From Lishizhenia tianjinensis (GTDB lineage: Bacteria > Bacteroidota > Bacteroidia > Flavobacteriales_D > Crocinitomicaceae), in assembly GCA_943330745.2 (NCBI GenBank), contig CALQIX020000014.1, positions 1 to 64,000 of the forward strand: a stretch of DNA of 64,000 bases, read 5' to 3'. The position numbers were made by a program, and so were the translations under genes. Below the pieces are notes generated by a model. That model saw only the letters and a program-made list of their open reading frames with translations, made no database searches and was not told the origin of the DNA. This document shows positions 17,208-24,559 of the stretch, piece after piece (position 1 is the stretch's first letter; every line of letters starts with the position of its first letter).

Positions 17208-17370
17208 AGCTTGGGTTATTTGTAATGCTTTTGAAGCTGAACTTGTTGGACTTAAATTTTCCAAAGGTGCCATTCAATTCTCCTTGGATAACCCTATTCC
17301 TAAAGAACTAATTCAAAAAATTGTGTTGTTTCGATTGGAAGAAATTGAGACAATGATGCAGGAAAAATGA
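17206..17370 (+). pseudogene. C-terminal remnant of a DUF1801 (YdhG-like) protein
   Basis: About 54 codons carry the C-terminal signature of DUF1801 proteins: a Lys-Gly-x-Ile-Gln-Phe strand (KGAIQFSLDNPIP), then a helix (ELIQKIVLFRLEEIE). The usual ~80 N-terminal residues are absent, and the frame begins inside the end of the previous gene. It is therefore a truncated relic rather than a working gene, consistent with decay of the surrounding islet. Confidence 0.6.
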
Positions 17371-17375
17371 GTTAA

Positions 17376-17445
17376 GTCTCCTCCCTAAGTCCCTCCTCAA
17401 AGAGGGAAAACTTCCTGCAACGAGGGAGGATTGAGGTGGGTGACT
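17376..17445. repeat. Intergenic repeat, copy 1
   Basis: A ~70-bp element with CT-rich and GA-rich halves that can fold back (CCCTCCTC with AAAGAGGG). It ends in a 35-nt segment at 17411-17445 that recurs at 17549-17583 with only two mismatches. The mix of direct and inverted repetition resembles the short dispersed intergenic repeats of Bacteroidota genomes. Confidence 0.7.
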
Positions 17446-17513
17446 TGTTGAATTACAAAACAAATTATCTTTTCACTAACTTGGTATCTATTATTAATTA
17501 GCAAAAATTGATT

Positions 17514-17583
17514 ATCCCCCTTGATCCCCCTTCAAAGGGGAAACATAACTTCCTCCAACGAGGGAGGATTGAGGCGGGTGACT
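17514..17583. repeat. Intergenic repeat, copy 2
   Basis: The second copy of the ~70-bp element. Its last 35 nt (17549-17583) match copy 1, and its first half carries the corresponding inverted repeat (CCCCCTT with CAAAGGGG). It ends 11 nt before the -7 box of the next gene, so it abuts that promoter. Confidence 0.7.
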
Positions 17584-17594
17584 GTTAAAATCGC

Positions 17595-17602
17595 TACCTT
17601 TG
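17595..17602 (+). promoter_or_regulatory. -7 box TAccTTTG for the DEAD-box-like gene
   Basis: A perfect TAnnTTTG box ends 7 nt before the ATG at 17610, predicting a leaderless or nearly leaderless transcript. A TTG about 22 nt further upstream could serve as the -33 element. Confidence 0.6.
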
Positions 17603-17609
17603 CCAATAC

Positions 17610-18158
17610 ATGGAAAACACAGAACTTACATTGCGCATTGGAAAAGCACTCAAATCGGGACAATCCGTTTTGGGGGCAGCATCGTTCGAAGAATACAAAA
17701 ACCAATTAGTGGAATGGATAACGCTTTTTGTTCCACAAGCCGAGGAAGGTTCTCCAAGGGCCATCATCATTGCTTCATCTGAACAAGAAGCCCGAGAAAT
17801 CCATGAAATTATCACCGCCGGAACGCGGAGCCTAGATCTAACCGTTGACTTGGTAACTGAAAAAGGTAAAAAACTGCAACAGCGCAATGATTTATTCGAT
17901 GGAACAGAAATTATTGTGGGAACAGCACGTCGCATTTGCGAAATGTACTTCCAAAATGGATTCAATGTTTCTAAACTGCGGTTGTTCGCTGTATTGGAAA
18001 TGGAAACTCAAATGCGTCAAGGATTGAAAGGATATATTTTGCGCTTGGCCGAAAGTTTACCAAAATGCAAACAATTATTGTTGACCAAAAACGCTGACGA
18101 AATTCGAGTACAAGAATACGTGGAAGAAATGATTCCTTCAATTCAACTCATTGAGTAA
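17610..18158 (+). CDS. Degenerate DEAD-box helicase-like protein, single RecA domain
   Basis: The 182-residue product aligns by eye along its length with the first RecA domain of the RhlE-like helicase at 13456. GQSVLGAASFEEYKN (17-31) corresponds to the Walker A region, RAIIIASSEQEAREI (50-64) to motif Ia, GTEIIVGTARRICEM (98-112) to motif Ib, LFAVLEMETQM (125-135) to motif II, and KCKQLLLTKNADEI (about 155-168) to motif III. Every catalytic signature is changed: no GKT, PTRELA to SSEQEA, TPGR to TARR, DEAD to EMET, SAT to TKN. There is no second RecA domain. It should not hydrolyse ATP as a helicase does; a scaffold or regulator of RNA helicases is an inference. The frame is intact with its own promoter, so it is probably functional rather than a pseudogene. 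Confidence 0.65.
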   Translation: MENTELTLRIGKALKSGQSVLGAASFEEYKNQLVEWITLFVPQAEEGSPRAIIIASSEQEAREIHEIITAGTRSLDLTVDLVTEKGKKLQQRNDLFDGTEIIVGTARRICEMYFQNGFNVSKLRLFAVLEMETQMRQGLKGYILRLAESLPKCKQLLLTKNADEIRVQEYVEEMIPSIQLIE

Positions 18159-18159
18159 T

Positions 18160-19296
18160 TTATCCTTTGGTAATTGTGATTTCCGTTATCTCCGGATAAA
18201 TCCCTACCCTACCCGGAAAACCTAAATAACCAAATCCACGATTGACATATAAAAACTGTTGCCCCACCTGATACAAGCCCGCCCATTTTTTATAGCGCAA
18301 CGACACCGGACTCCATTTGATACCAAATCGCTCAATGCCAAACTGCATTCCGTGTGTATGTCCAGACAGCGTAAGATCAATGTCTGTGTCTAATACTTGT
18401 AAATCAAAATGGCTGGGATCATGAGAAAGTAAGATTTTAAGCACGGCGTCTGGAACACCTTTTAATGTATGTGCCAATTTTCCGCTCTGACGAAAGGGTG
18501 CTTTTCCCCAGTTTTCTACGCCCAAAAGCCAAATATCTTTTTCCAATTCGATTGATTCATTCAACAAAGGCGTAAAACCAATTTCGCGGTGTTTTTCAAT
18601 CAAAGATTTTAAATTCTGAACCTTGTGATCATCGGCTTCCCAACGCACATAATCCCCGTAATCATGATTGCCCAAAATACTATATTTTCCTTTTTTAGCT
18701 TGGATTCTTGAAAAAACGGGTTCCCACCCATCCATTTCAGAAGCGGTATTGTTTACCAAATCGCCCGTGAAAAAAACATAATCTGCCTCTAAGGAATTAA
18801 TTATGTCTATTGCACGCTCAACTTTCGCATGATTATTAAAAAAACTTCCTACATGAATGTCGCTTATTTGAACGATTTTTAATGTGTTCACTTCCTCCGG
18901 AAAATGAGGAAAAGAAAGTTGAATGCGGTGTGTTTTCCAATTCCAACGACCATAAAAAATACCAACCAATATTCCCAAAAACAACAATGTCGAAAGTGTC
19001 CAGCCAACAATCTTTAATGATTCATTTCCAGTCACGTGAAATAATAAACCGGGAACTAAATACATCATACCGGGAACGCCAAAGAGAATAAACGCGCCAA
19101 ATGCAGTAAAGCCATTTTTGAAATCATTGTGTTTGCGCTGACTGAAAAAATAAATGAGAAAACCGAATGAAAACAAAAACACAATCAATTGAATCCAACC
19201 GATGGTTTGCAAAATGATAGATGTTTCTGAAAGAAACGATTGAGTAAAAATCACTTGGGTAAATATGATCAAGCCAAAAATAAAGAGAAAAGGCAT
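18160..19296 (-). CDS. Membrane-anchored metallophosphoesterase
   Basis: The product has 378 residues. About four hydrophobic segments occupy the first ~140, followed by a calcineurin-like phosphoesterase domain. Its dinuclear-metal ligands are all visible: QISDIHVGSF (DxH), FTGDLVN (GD), ILGNHDYGDY (GNHD), LLSHDPSHF and LSGHTHGMQ (GHTH). The family hydrolyses phosphoesters; membrane-anchored members of this YkuE/YaeI type act on envelope lipids or nucleotides, but the substrate is unknown here. The in-frame TTG at 19311 lies within the promoter box, so the ATG at 19296 is preferred. Its end is one base from the stop of the converging helicase-like gene. Confidence 0.88.
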   Translation of the reverse strand: MPFLFIFGLIIFTQVIFTQSFLSETSIILQTIGWIQLIVFLFSFGFLIYFFSQRKHNDFKNGFTAFGAFILFGVPGMMYLVPGLLFHVTGNESLKIVGWTLSTLLFLGILVGIFYGRWNWKTHRIQLSFPHFPEEVNTLKIVQISDIHVGSFFNNHAKVERAIDIINSLEADYVFFTGDLVNNTASEMDGWEPVFSRIQAKKGKYSILGNHDYGDYVRWEADDHKVQNLKSLIEKHREIGFTPLLNESIELEKDIWLLGVENWGKAPFRQSGKLAHTLKGVPDAVLKILLSHDPSHFDLQVLDTDIDLTLSGHTHGMQFGIERFGIKWSPVSLRYKKWAGLYQVGQQFLYVNRGFGYLGFPGRVGIYPEITEITITKG

Positions 19297-19308
19297 AGTT
19301 GTTTTTTG

Positions 19309-19316
19309 CAAAGTTA
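19309..19316 (-). promoter_or_regulatory. -7 box TAacTTTG for the metallophosphoesterase
   Basis: A perfect TAnnTTTG box on the minus strand ends 12 nt before the ATG at 19296 and contains the TTG that would otherwise look like a start. Confidence 0.55.
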
Positions 19317-19417
19317 ATTAGCTTCCAAATTCGAACATCATTTAAAACATAATGTTCGTTAATATTTATGTGAATCATCCTTTTGGAACAATACACGTTT
19401 TGATCTGTTTAATTATC

Positions 19418-20332
19418 ATGGAAAAACAAGCCATTATTAAAATAGAACATTTAGCCAAAAAATTCGGGTCTTTTGAAGCCGTGAAGGACGTTTCTTTTAC
19501 TGTAAATAAAGGAGATGTGTTCGGTTTTTTAGGTCCTAATGGCGCTGGAAAAAGCACAACGATTCGTTGTTTGTTGTCATTAATTAGTCCAGATAAAGGA
19601 ACTGTCGAATTGTTTGGACAATCGTTGGCTAAAAATAGAGCTGATATCCTGAAAAATATTGGAAGCATTATTGAAAAGCCTGATTTTTACAAATACCTTT
19701 CTGCACAAAAAAATTTAGAGATTTTCGCTCGAATTTCTGGAGCCAATGTAAGCGCAAAAGACATTGCTGAAATGCTGGATTTTGTTGGTTTAGGTAACCG
19801 AGCGAAACACAAGGTAAAAGGGTTTTCTCACGGAATGAAACAACGTCTCGGGATTGCACAAACGCTCTTGCACAAACCAGAATTAATCATTTTGGATGAG
19901 CCAACTACCGGATTGGATCCTCAAGGGATTGTTGAAATACGAAACCTCATCCTTCGCTTAAAAAACGAACAAAATAAAACAATTCTATTGTCTTCACATC
20001 AACTTTCTGAAATTGAGTTGATTGCCAACAGAATGGTAATCATAAATCAAGGAAAATCAGTTGTTGAAGGCGACGTTTCTAGCTTGTTAAACAGCGAAGA
20101 AACCCTTGTGAGAATAGAATTGAACGATGTAGAAAAAGGAAAAAGCGTGATTCGGGAAAAACTCAATGTTTCAACTATTACTCAAATTTCAGGAAATGAA
20201 CTTGAGGTAAACATTAGTAAAAAAAGAGTTCCTGAATTATGTAAAGCATTGATAGATGCTGATTTGGCTATTCACGCCATTGAACCCAAACGAAAACTAG
20301 AGGATTACTTCATGAAAATTATCCAGGCCTAA
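19418..20332 (+). CDS. ABC transporter ATP-binding protein
   Basis: This 304-residue ATPase belongs to an ABC-2-type exporter. The motifs are complete: Walker A GPNGAGKSTT (about residue 40), Q-loop region, signature FSHGMKQRLGIA (the S-x-G-x-K/Q variant), Walker B LIILDEPTTGLDP and the H-loop SSHQLSE. The C-terminal ~80 residues form the regulatory tail common in multidrug or lantibiotic-type ABC-2 systems. The frame opens at 19352, but the ATG at 19418 (MEKQAIIKIE) gives the normal start. Its stop overlaps the permease start by one base (TAATG), so the three genes from here to 21872 are one operon. Confidence 0.93.
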   Translation: MEKQAIIKIEHLAKKFGSFEAVKDVSFTVNKGDVFGFLGPNGAGKSTTIRCLLSLISPDKGTVELFGQSLAKNRADILKNIGSIIEKPDFYKYLSAQKNLEIFARISGANVSAKDIAEMLDFVGLGNRAKHKVKGFSHGMKQRLGIAQTLLHKPELIILDEPTTGLDPQGIVEIRNLILRLKNEQNKTILLSSHQLSEIELIANRMVIINQGKSVVEGDVSSLLNSEETLVRIELNDVEKGKSVIREKLNVSTITQISGNELEVNISKKRVPELCKALIDADLAIHAIEPKRKLEDYFMKIIQA

Positions 20333-21174
20333 TGTTACTTAAAAACACCTATAACGAGTTTATTAAAATTGTTGCAAAACCTAGAAGTTATTTAGGTTTT
20401 GGGGCGTTAACACTACTCATTGCAATCATTATTTTTGCCATGAAAGCAGATGGGGAAACCATTGTTTCATTCATCACCGCAAGTTTTGAGCAAACCCTAT
20501 CATTCAACGGTAAATTAGTCAATGGAAACCTGATTGCTTTTATCATCCTTCAAATGTTGGTGGTTCACATTCCTCTGTTAGTGGCTTTGGTAACAGGAGA
20601 TTTAATTTCTGGCGAGGCGGCAATGGGCACTGTTCGAATGCTAGCAACCAAACCCATTTCTCGTACACAAATTGTGTTATCAAAATTTATTGCCGGTGCA
20701 ATTTACACCTTGCTCTTAACCGTTTGGTTGGGATTTCTTTCCCTGTTTGTTTCTCACCTTGTTTTTGGTGCAGGTGATTTAATTGTATTGAACAGCGATG
20801 GATTAGTGATTCTTCAAGAAGCAGACATTCTTTGGCGCTTTGGTTTGGGGTTTTGTGTTGCCTTTCTGTCCCTTTTAACGGTAGCAACATTGTCCATTTG
20901 TTTATCTGCTTTTGCAGAAAATTCCGTTGGGCCGATTGTTTCAACCATGGCAATCATCATCCTTTTCACTATTATTGGAAGCCTCGATGTAACTGTTTTT
21001 GATACTATTAAACCTTATTTATTTACAACACACATGGCTTCATGGCGCAGTTTCTTCGAGGATCCTGTTCCCTATGATTCCATTATCCAATCCATAGTCG
21101 TTTTATTGGTGCACATTGTTGTTCTAATTGGAATAACGCTTTATAAGTTTAACAAAAAAGACATTACATCCTAA
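20332..21174 (+). CDS. ABC-2 type transporter permease
   Basis: This 280-residue integral membrane protein has about six membrane segments and a long extracytoplasmic loop after the first. The loop and the following GDLISGEAAMGTVRMLATKP match ABC-2 family permeases, with the cytoplasmic coupling segment GTVRMLATKPISR before TM3. It pairs with the ATPase encoded directly upstream, sharing a TAATG junction on both sides. The substrate is unknown; the downstream LolA-like protein hints at lipid or lipoprotein-related export. Confidence 0.88.
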   Translation: MLLKNTYNEFIKIVAKPRSYLGFGALTLLIAIIIFAMKADGETIVSFITASFEQTLSFNGKLVNGNLIAFIILQMLVVHIPLLVALVTGDLISGEAAMGTVRMLATKPISRTQIVLSKFIAGAIYTLLLTVWLGFLSLFVSHLVFGAGDLIVLNSDGLVILQEADILWRFGLGFCVAFLSLLTVATLSICLSAFAENSVGPIVSTMAIIILFTIIGSLDVTVFDTIKPYLFTTHMASWRSFFEDPVPYDSIIQSIVVLLVHIVVLIGITLYKFNKKDITS

Positions 21175-21872
21175 TGAAAAAACTCTTCCTTCTCTATTTT
21201 CTTTGCTTCGCAGCCATTTCATTTGGTCAAACCGCGAATGCCGTTATTGATAAAATCAATGCTAAACTCATCGCTGTAAAAGATTACACAGTAAATGCGA
21301 ACATAAACGCCAACATTCCGATGATTAAAATCATGCCTTCTAACGTGAAAATTTACTTCAAACAAAAAGATAAGTTTAAAATAGAATCGAAGGGCATTGT
21401 AATTGTTCCAAAACAAGGTTTTACTGAACTCAATAGTTTCATCTCCAACAAATCAAAATATACAGCAGTCTTTGGTGAAAATGCCGTAATTGGAAAAGTA
21501 CAAACACGATTAATTAATATCATTCCAAATGAAGGAACCGGTGATATTGTATTAGCTAAAATATGGGTAGATGTCGCAAAATCCGTAATCATGAAATCTC
21601 AAATTACCACCTTAAGCAACGGAACAGTAAATGTAGATTACACCTACGGAGATCAAATTTCGCGTGGATTGCCAAGTATAATGAAGTTTGAAATTGATGT
21701 AAAAAAATTCAAGATACCTAAAAGTGTTGCTTCTGATATTAATAAATCATCCGCAGATAAGAAAAAAGCCAGCGCTAATCAAAAGACAAAGGGTATAATT
21801 ACAATTACATTAAGCAATTATAAAATTAATACGGGGCTCAGTGATGCCCTTTTTGTTAAGAAGAAAAATTAA
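21174..21872 (+). CDS. Periplasmic LolA-like outer-membrane lipoprotein-sorting family protein
   Basis: The product has 232 residues with a signal peptide (MKKLFLLYFLCFAAISFG, then Q). The mature part begins NAVIDKINAKLIAVKDYTV and continues in alternating beta strands (VKIYFKQKDKFKIES, ITTLSNGTVNVDYTYGD), the pattern of the LolA/LolB half-barrel that binds acyl chains in the periplasm. A Lys/Ser-rich insert (KSSADKKKASANQKTKG) is unusual. It starts with a TAATG overlap with the ABC permease, so the three are co-translated. True LolA function is not certain, since many Bacteroidota proteins share this fold. Confidence 0.65.
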   Translation: MKKLFLLYFLCFAAISFGQTANAVIDKINAKLIAVKDYTVNANINANIPMIKIMPSNVKIYFKQKDKFKIESKGIVIVPKQGFTELNSFISNKSKYTAVFGENAVIGKVQTRLINIIPNEGTGDIVLAKIWVDVAKSVIMKSQITTLSNGTVNVDYTYGDQISRGLPSIMKFEIDVKKFKIPKSVASDINKSSADKKKASANQKTKGIITITLSNYKINTGLSDALFVKKKN

Positions 21873-21927
21873 ATGTTGTATTGTTTTCCAGACATTTTTA
21901 ATGTTTATTTTACTCAATTAAGCTTCA

Positions 21928-23067
21928 TTAATTGCTAGGAAAATTCTGGATAAACAGTTCACTAAACCCAAATGGGAAGCGATATAAATTAGCATCAGTT
22001 GACAAAAGAATAATAACTTCATTTTCAGCTATTTCTTTTTTGAAATCTATATTTGAAGCAATAGTTGGTTTGTCATAGTGATCGGGATATACCTCCTGAT
22101 TGTAAAACCAAAACTTTCCATTATTAAATAAACTTGAAGAAAATCCTGCATTAAACATTCCCCAATAATAGCTATCAGCAATAACCATTGTTTTATGTTT
22201 GTTTTGTTCGGGGTTTTTAATTTCAAAAGTAGGATAAGCCATTGGATAGGTGGCTGTTTGAAAAATTAAATTTAATCCTTCACCAATATCATAATCTCTA
22301 TCTTTGTTTTTTACTGACATTTCAACGGAAGTAATTGTTAACGCTGGGTATTGAAGCCCCGATTTTCTTTCGATAAATTGTAATAAAGAATCCATAGCTA
22401 TTACCTCTCCATATTTACTCCAATGTATCCCGGATTGAGGAAAAAGAGGATACTTCGATGTGGATTTTAGTTTCAAAAACCAATCTTTCATATCTACAAG
22501 ATTCAATCCGTAGGTCTTCATAAACCCTCTATAGTCATCATAATTGGTGCGGCCTTTTTTTCTTCTGCATGAATCAGGAAAATACTCTGGGAAAAAGGAT
22601 CCCTTACCCGGAGCTAGCACAATTATTAATGTTTTGTTCATTTCCTTCAGTTTTGTTTGCACATACTTTAAACGCACCACATTTTTTTCAATGCTATCCT
22701 TTCCAATATAATCTAATCCATAATAGGACTTGATGTAATTATATTCATACAAATAGCCATTTTTACCGATAACAACACCATTCGCTTGAACTTTTTGATA
22801 TATCCAATATTTTAACTGATTGTTTAAACGAATAAAACTAGAACGGAAACCAAACTTTTCATTAAAATATTTTTCATAATCTTCTTGAAAAAAACCACTC
22901 TGCAAGCTATCGATAGTGCACCCGGGCATTTTTGGTTCCACAATGGCGCCTTTCAATGCTTTTTCATTGGAGAAATGAGTAAAAAACTGAATTAATGGAA
23001 CACACATCCCTAGTATCAAGATATAAAACATGATTTTCTTTATTCGATCCGAATTTCTGTTTTCCAT
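21928..23067 (-). CDS. AlgX/AlgJ-like SGNH-hydrolase, polysaccharide O-acetyltransferase partner
   Basis: The product has 379 residues: one N-terminal membrane anchor (about residues 12-30), then a periplasmic domain of the alginate O-acetyltransferase AlgX/AlgJ type (DHHW family). Visible hallmarks are VVIGKNGYLYEYNYIK, IVLAPGKGSFFPEYFPD, the catalytic-type SGIHWSKYGEVIAMDSL (the H-W-S motif) and VIADSYYWGMF, where the SGNH Ser follows Asp. It would transfer acetyl groups passed from the adjacent MBOAT protein onto an extracellular polysaccharide. The ATG at 23067 overlaps the MBOAT stop (TGATG), giving translational coupling. The glycan is unknown. Confidence 0.82.
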   Translation of the reverse strand: MENRNSDRIKKIMFYILILGMCVPLIQFFTHFSNEKALKGAIVEPKMPGCTIDSLQSGFFQEDYEKYFNEKFGFRSSFIRLNNQLKYWIYQKVQANGVVIGKNGYLYEYNYIKSYYGLDYIGKDSIEKNVVRLKYVQTKLKEMNKTLIIVLAPGKGSFFPEYFPDSCRRKKGRTNYDDYRGFMKTYGLNLVDMKDWFLKLKSTSKYPLFPQSGIHWSKYGEVIAMDSLLQFIERKSGLQYPALTITSVEMSVKNKDRDYDIGEGLNLIFQTATYPMAYPTFEIKNPEQNKHKTMVIADSYYWGMFNAGFSSSLFNNGKFWFYNQEVYPDHYDKPTIASNIDFKKEIAENEVIILLSTDANLYRFPFGFSELFIQNFPSN

Positions 23068-24491
23068 CAAAATCTAAAATAAATGAACGGGTTAAATCCT
23101 GTCGCCGTAATATAGCTTGCTGATATTCCATATAAAATAACAGCACAAAACAACACTAATAAAGCTTGTGAAATTGAATAATTCCATTCTTTATAAATCG
23201 TGGTTTGAATTTGTTTTCCAATTCTCGTTAATCCGATAAATGAAATAAAGGCTGCAAGAATTAACGTTAGTACAAACTCTTTATTAATCAATGTTTTTGG
23301 TAGATTGAAATCAAATGAAAATAGAATTTTAATGTAATTGATGGCATCAGAAAAATTCTCCAAACTGAAAAACACCCAGCCAATCATGACAACCATAAAA
23401 GTGAAAACCACACTTGGAATAGTCCCAATTGCCTTCAGTACTTTAGCCAAAAACATTCTGTCTAAAATCAAAAAAAGACCGTGAAAAGCTCCCCAGATTA
23501 TAAAATTCCAGCTTGCTCCATGCCATAAACCAGACAATAAAAAAACCAAAATGAGATTGAAATACACGCGCGACTTACTTTTAACTTGATTTCCCCCTAA
23601 AGGAATGTACAAATAGTTTTTCATCCAGGTTCCCAAAGTCATGTGCCATCTGCGCCAAAATTCGGTAATACTTCGAGAATTATACGGATTATCAAAATTC
23701 TCTGAAAAAGAAAACCCCATAATTTTCCCAATACCAATAGCCATATCCGAATAGCCTGAAAAATCAAAATATATTTGAAATGTGTATGCTAAAATTCCAA
23801 GCCAAGCACTAAAGGAATCTAATTGATTAAAAGGTAAATTCATCGTCGTGGTTGCAAATTCACCAAGAGCATTGGCAATTAACACTTTTTTTGCTAAACC
23901 GATAGAAAAGCGATAAAATCCAAAAATCTGATTATCCGTTGTTTCATCACGATTTGGAATTTGGCCGGCAATTACATTAAATCGCACAATGGGGCCGGCA
24001 ATTAATTTTGGAAAGCAAACGATGTATAATAAATAATGATGAATCCTTTTTAAAGGTGCGTGAACTCCTCGATAAACATCAATTGCGTAGGTCAAGGTTT
24101 CAAACGTATAAAAAGAAATTCCGATTGGGAGCGCAATTTTTATCCAAGAAACTTCATTAACTCCAATTGATCCAAGCACTGAATTGACATTTTCAATAAA
24201 GAAATTGGCATATTTAAAATAAGCGAGTAATCCTAAATTTAATGTGAGGGAACCCACCAAAAAAAGTTTTTTCCTTGCAACTGTTTTTGATTTGTAGATT
24301 TCATTGATTAGAAAAAAATCTATAATCGTCGCAGAGACTAATAAATAGATAAAAAGTGGAGCTCCCCAATAATAAAAAGCCAAACTAGATATAAGAATCC
24401 AACTGTTTTTAAATTGTTTGGGAAGTAAAATATATCCTACTAAAAATGCGGGAAAAAAAAAGAATAAAAAGAAGGAACTACTAAATACCAC
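23067..24491 (-). CDS. MBOAT-family O-acyltransferase (AlgI-like)
   Basis: This 474-residue polytopic inner-membrane protein moves acetyl groups across the membrane for polysaccharide O-acetylation. About eleven membrane segments are visible. MBOAT signatures are FDFSGYSDMAIGIGKIMG, FWRRWHMTLGTWMKNYLYIP and the invariant His in LSGLWHGASWNFIIWG. The GTG at 24491 yields MVFSSSFFLFFFFP, matching the family's typical MVFSS opening. The upstream TTG at 24497 is rejected because it touches the -7 box. It is the first gene of a two-gene operon with the AlgX-like protein. Confidence 0.92.
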   Translation of the reverse strand: MVFSSSFFLFFFFPAFLVGYILLPKQFKNSWILISSLAFYYWGAPLFIYLLVSATIIDFFLINEIYKSKTVARKKLFLVGSLTLNLGLLAYFKYANFFIENVNSVLGSIGVNEVSWIKIALPIGISFYTFETLTYAIDVYRGVHAPLKRIHHYLLYIVCFPKLIAGPIVRFNVIAGQIPNRDETTDNQIFGFYRFSIGLAKKVLIANALGEFATTTMNLPFNQLDSFSAWLGILAYTFQIYFDFSGYSDMAIGIGKIMGFSFSENFDNPYNSRSITEFWRRWHMTLGTWMKNYLYIPLGGNQVKSKSRVYFNLILVFLLSGLWHGASWNFIIWGAFHGLFLILDRMFLAKVLKAIGTIPSVVFTFMVVMIGWVFFSLENFSDAINYIKILFSFDFNLPKTLINKEFVLTLILAAFISFIGLTRIGKQIQTTIYKEWNYSISQALLVLFCAVILYGISASYITATGFNPFIYFRF

Positions 24492-24494
24492 AGC

Positions 24495-24502
24495 CAAATT
24501 TA
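24495..24502 (-). promoter_or_regulatory. -7 box TAaaTTTG for the MBOAT operon
   Basis: A perfect TAnnTTTG box ends only 3 nt before the GTG at 24491, predicting transcription from about the start codon and hence a leaderless mRNA. Confidence 0.55.
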
Positions 24503-24534
24503 ATTAAATCGCAAGTGATTTCAACCTAAAGTAC

Positions 24535-24542
24535 TATTTTCG
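24535..24542 (+). promoter_or_regulatory. -7 box TAttTTcG for the thiolase
   Basis: TATTTTCG is one mismatch from TAnnTTTG, 17 nt before the ATG at 24560. It forms a divergent promoter pair with the MBOAT operon. Confidence 0.35.
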
Positions 24543-24559
24543 TTTTAAATTTATTAAAA

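Noticed and set aside
17376-17583. CRISPR array
   Set aside because: Only two copies, with a single spacer-like gap of 68 bp, internal inverted repeats of a different kind and no cas genes.
24492-24497. TTG start for the MBOAT gene
   Set aside because: It falls in the -7 box; the GTG at 24491 gives the family's usual MVFSS opening.
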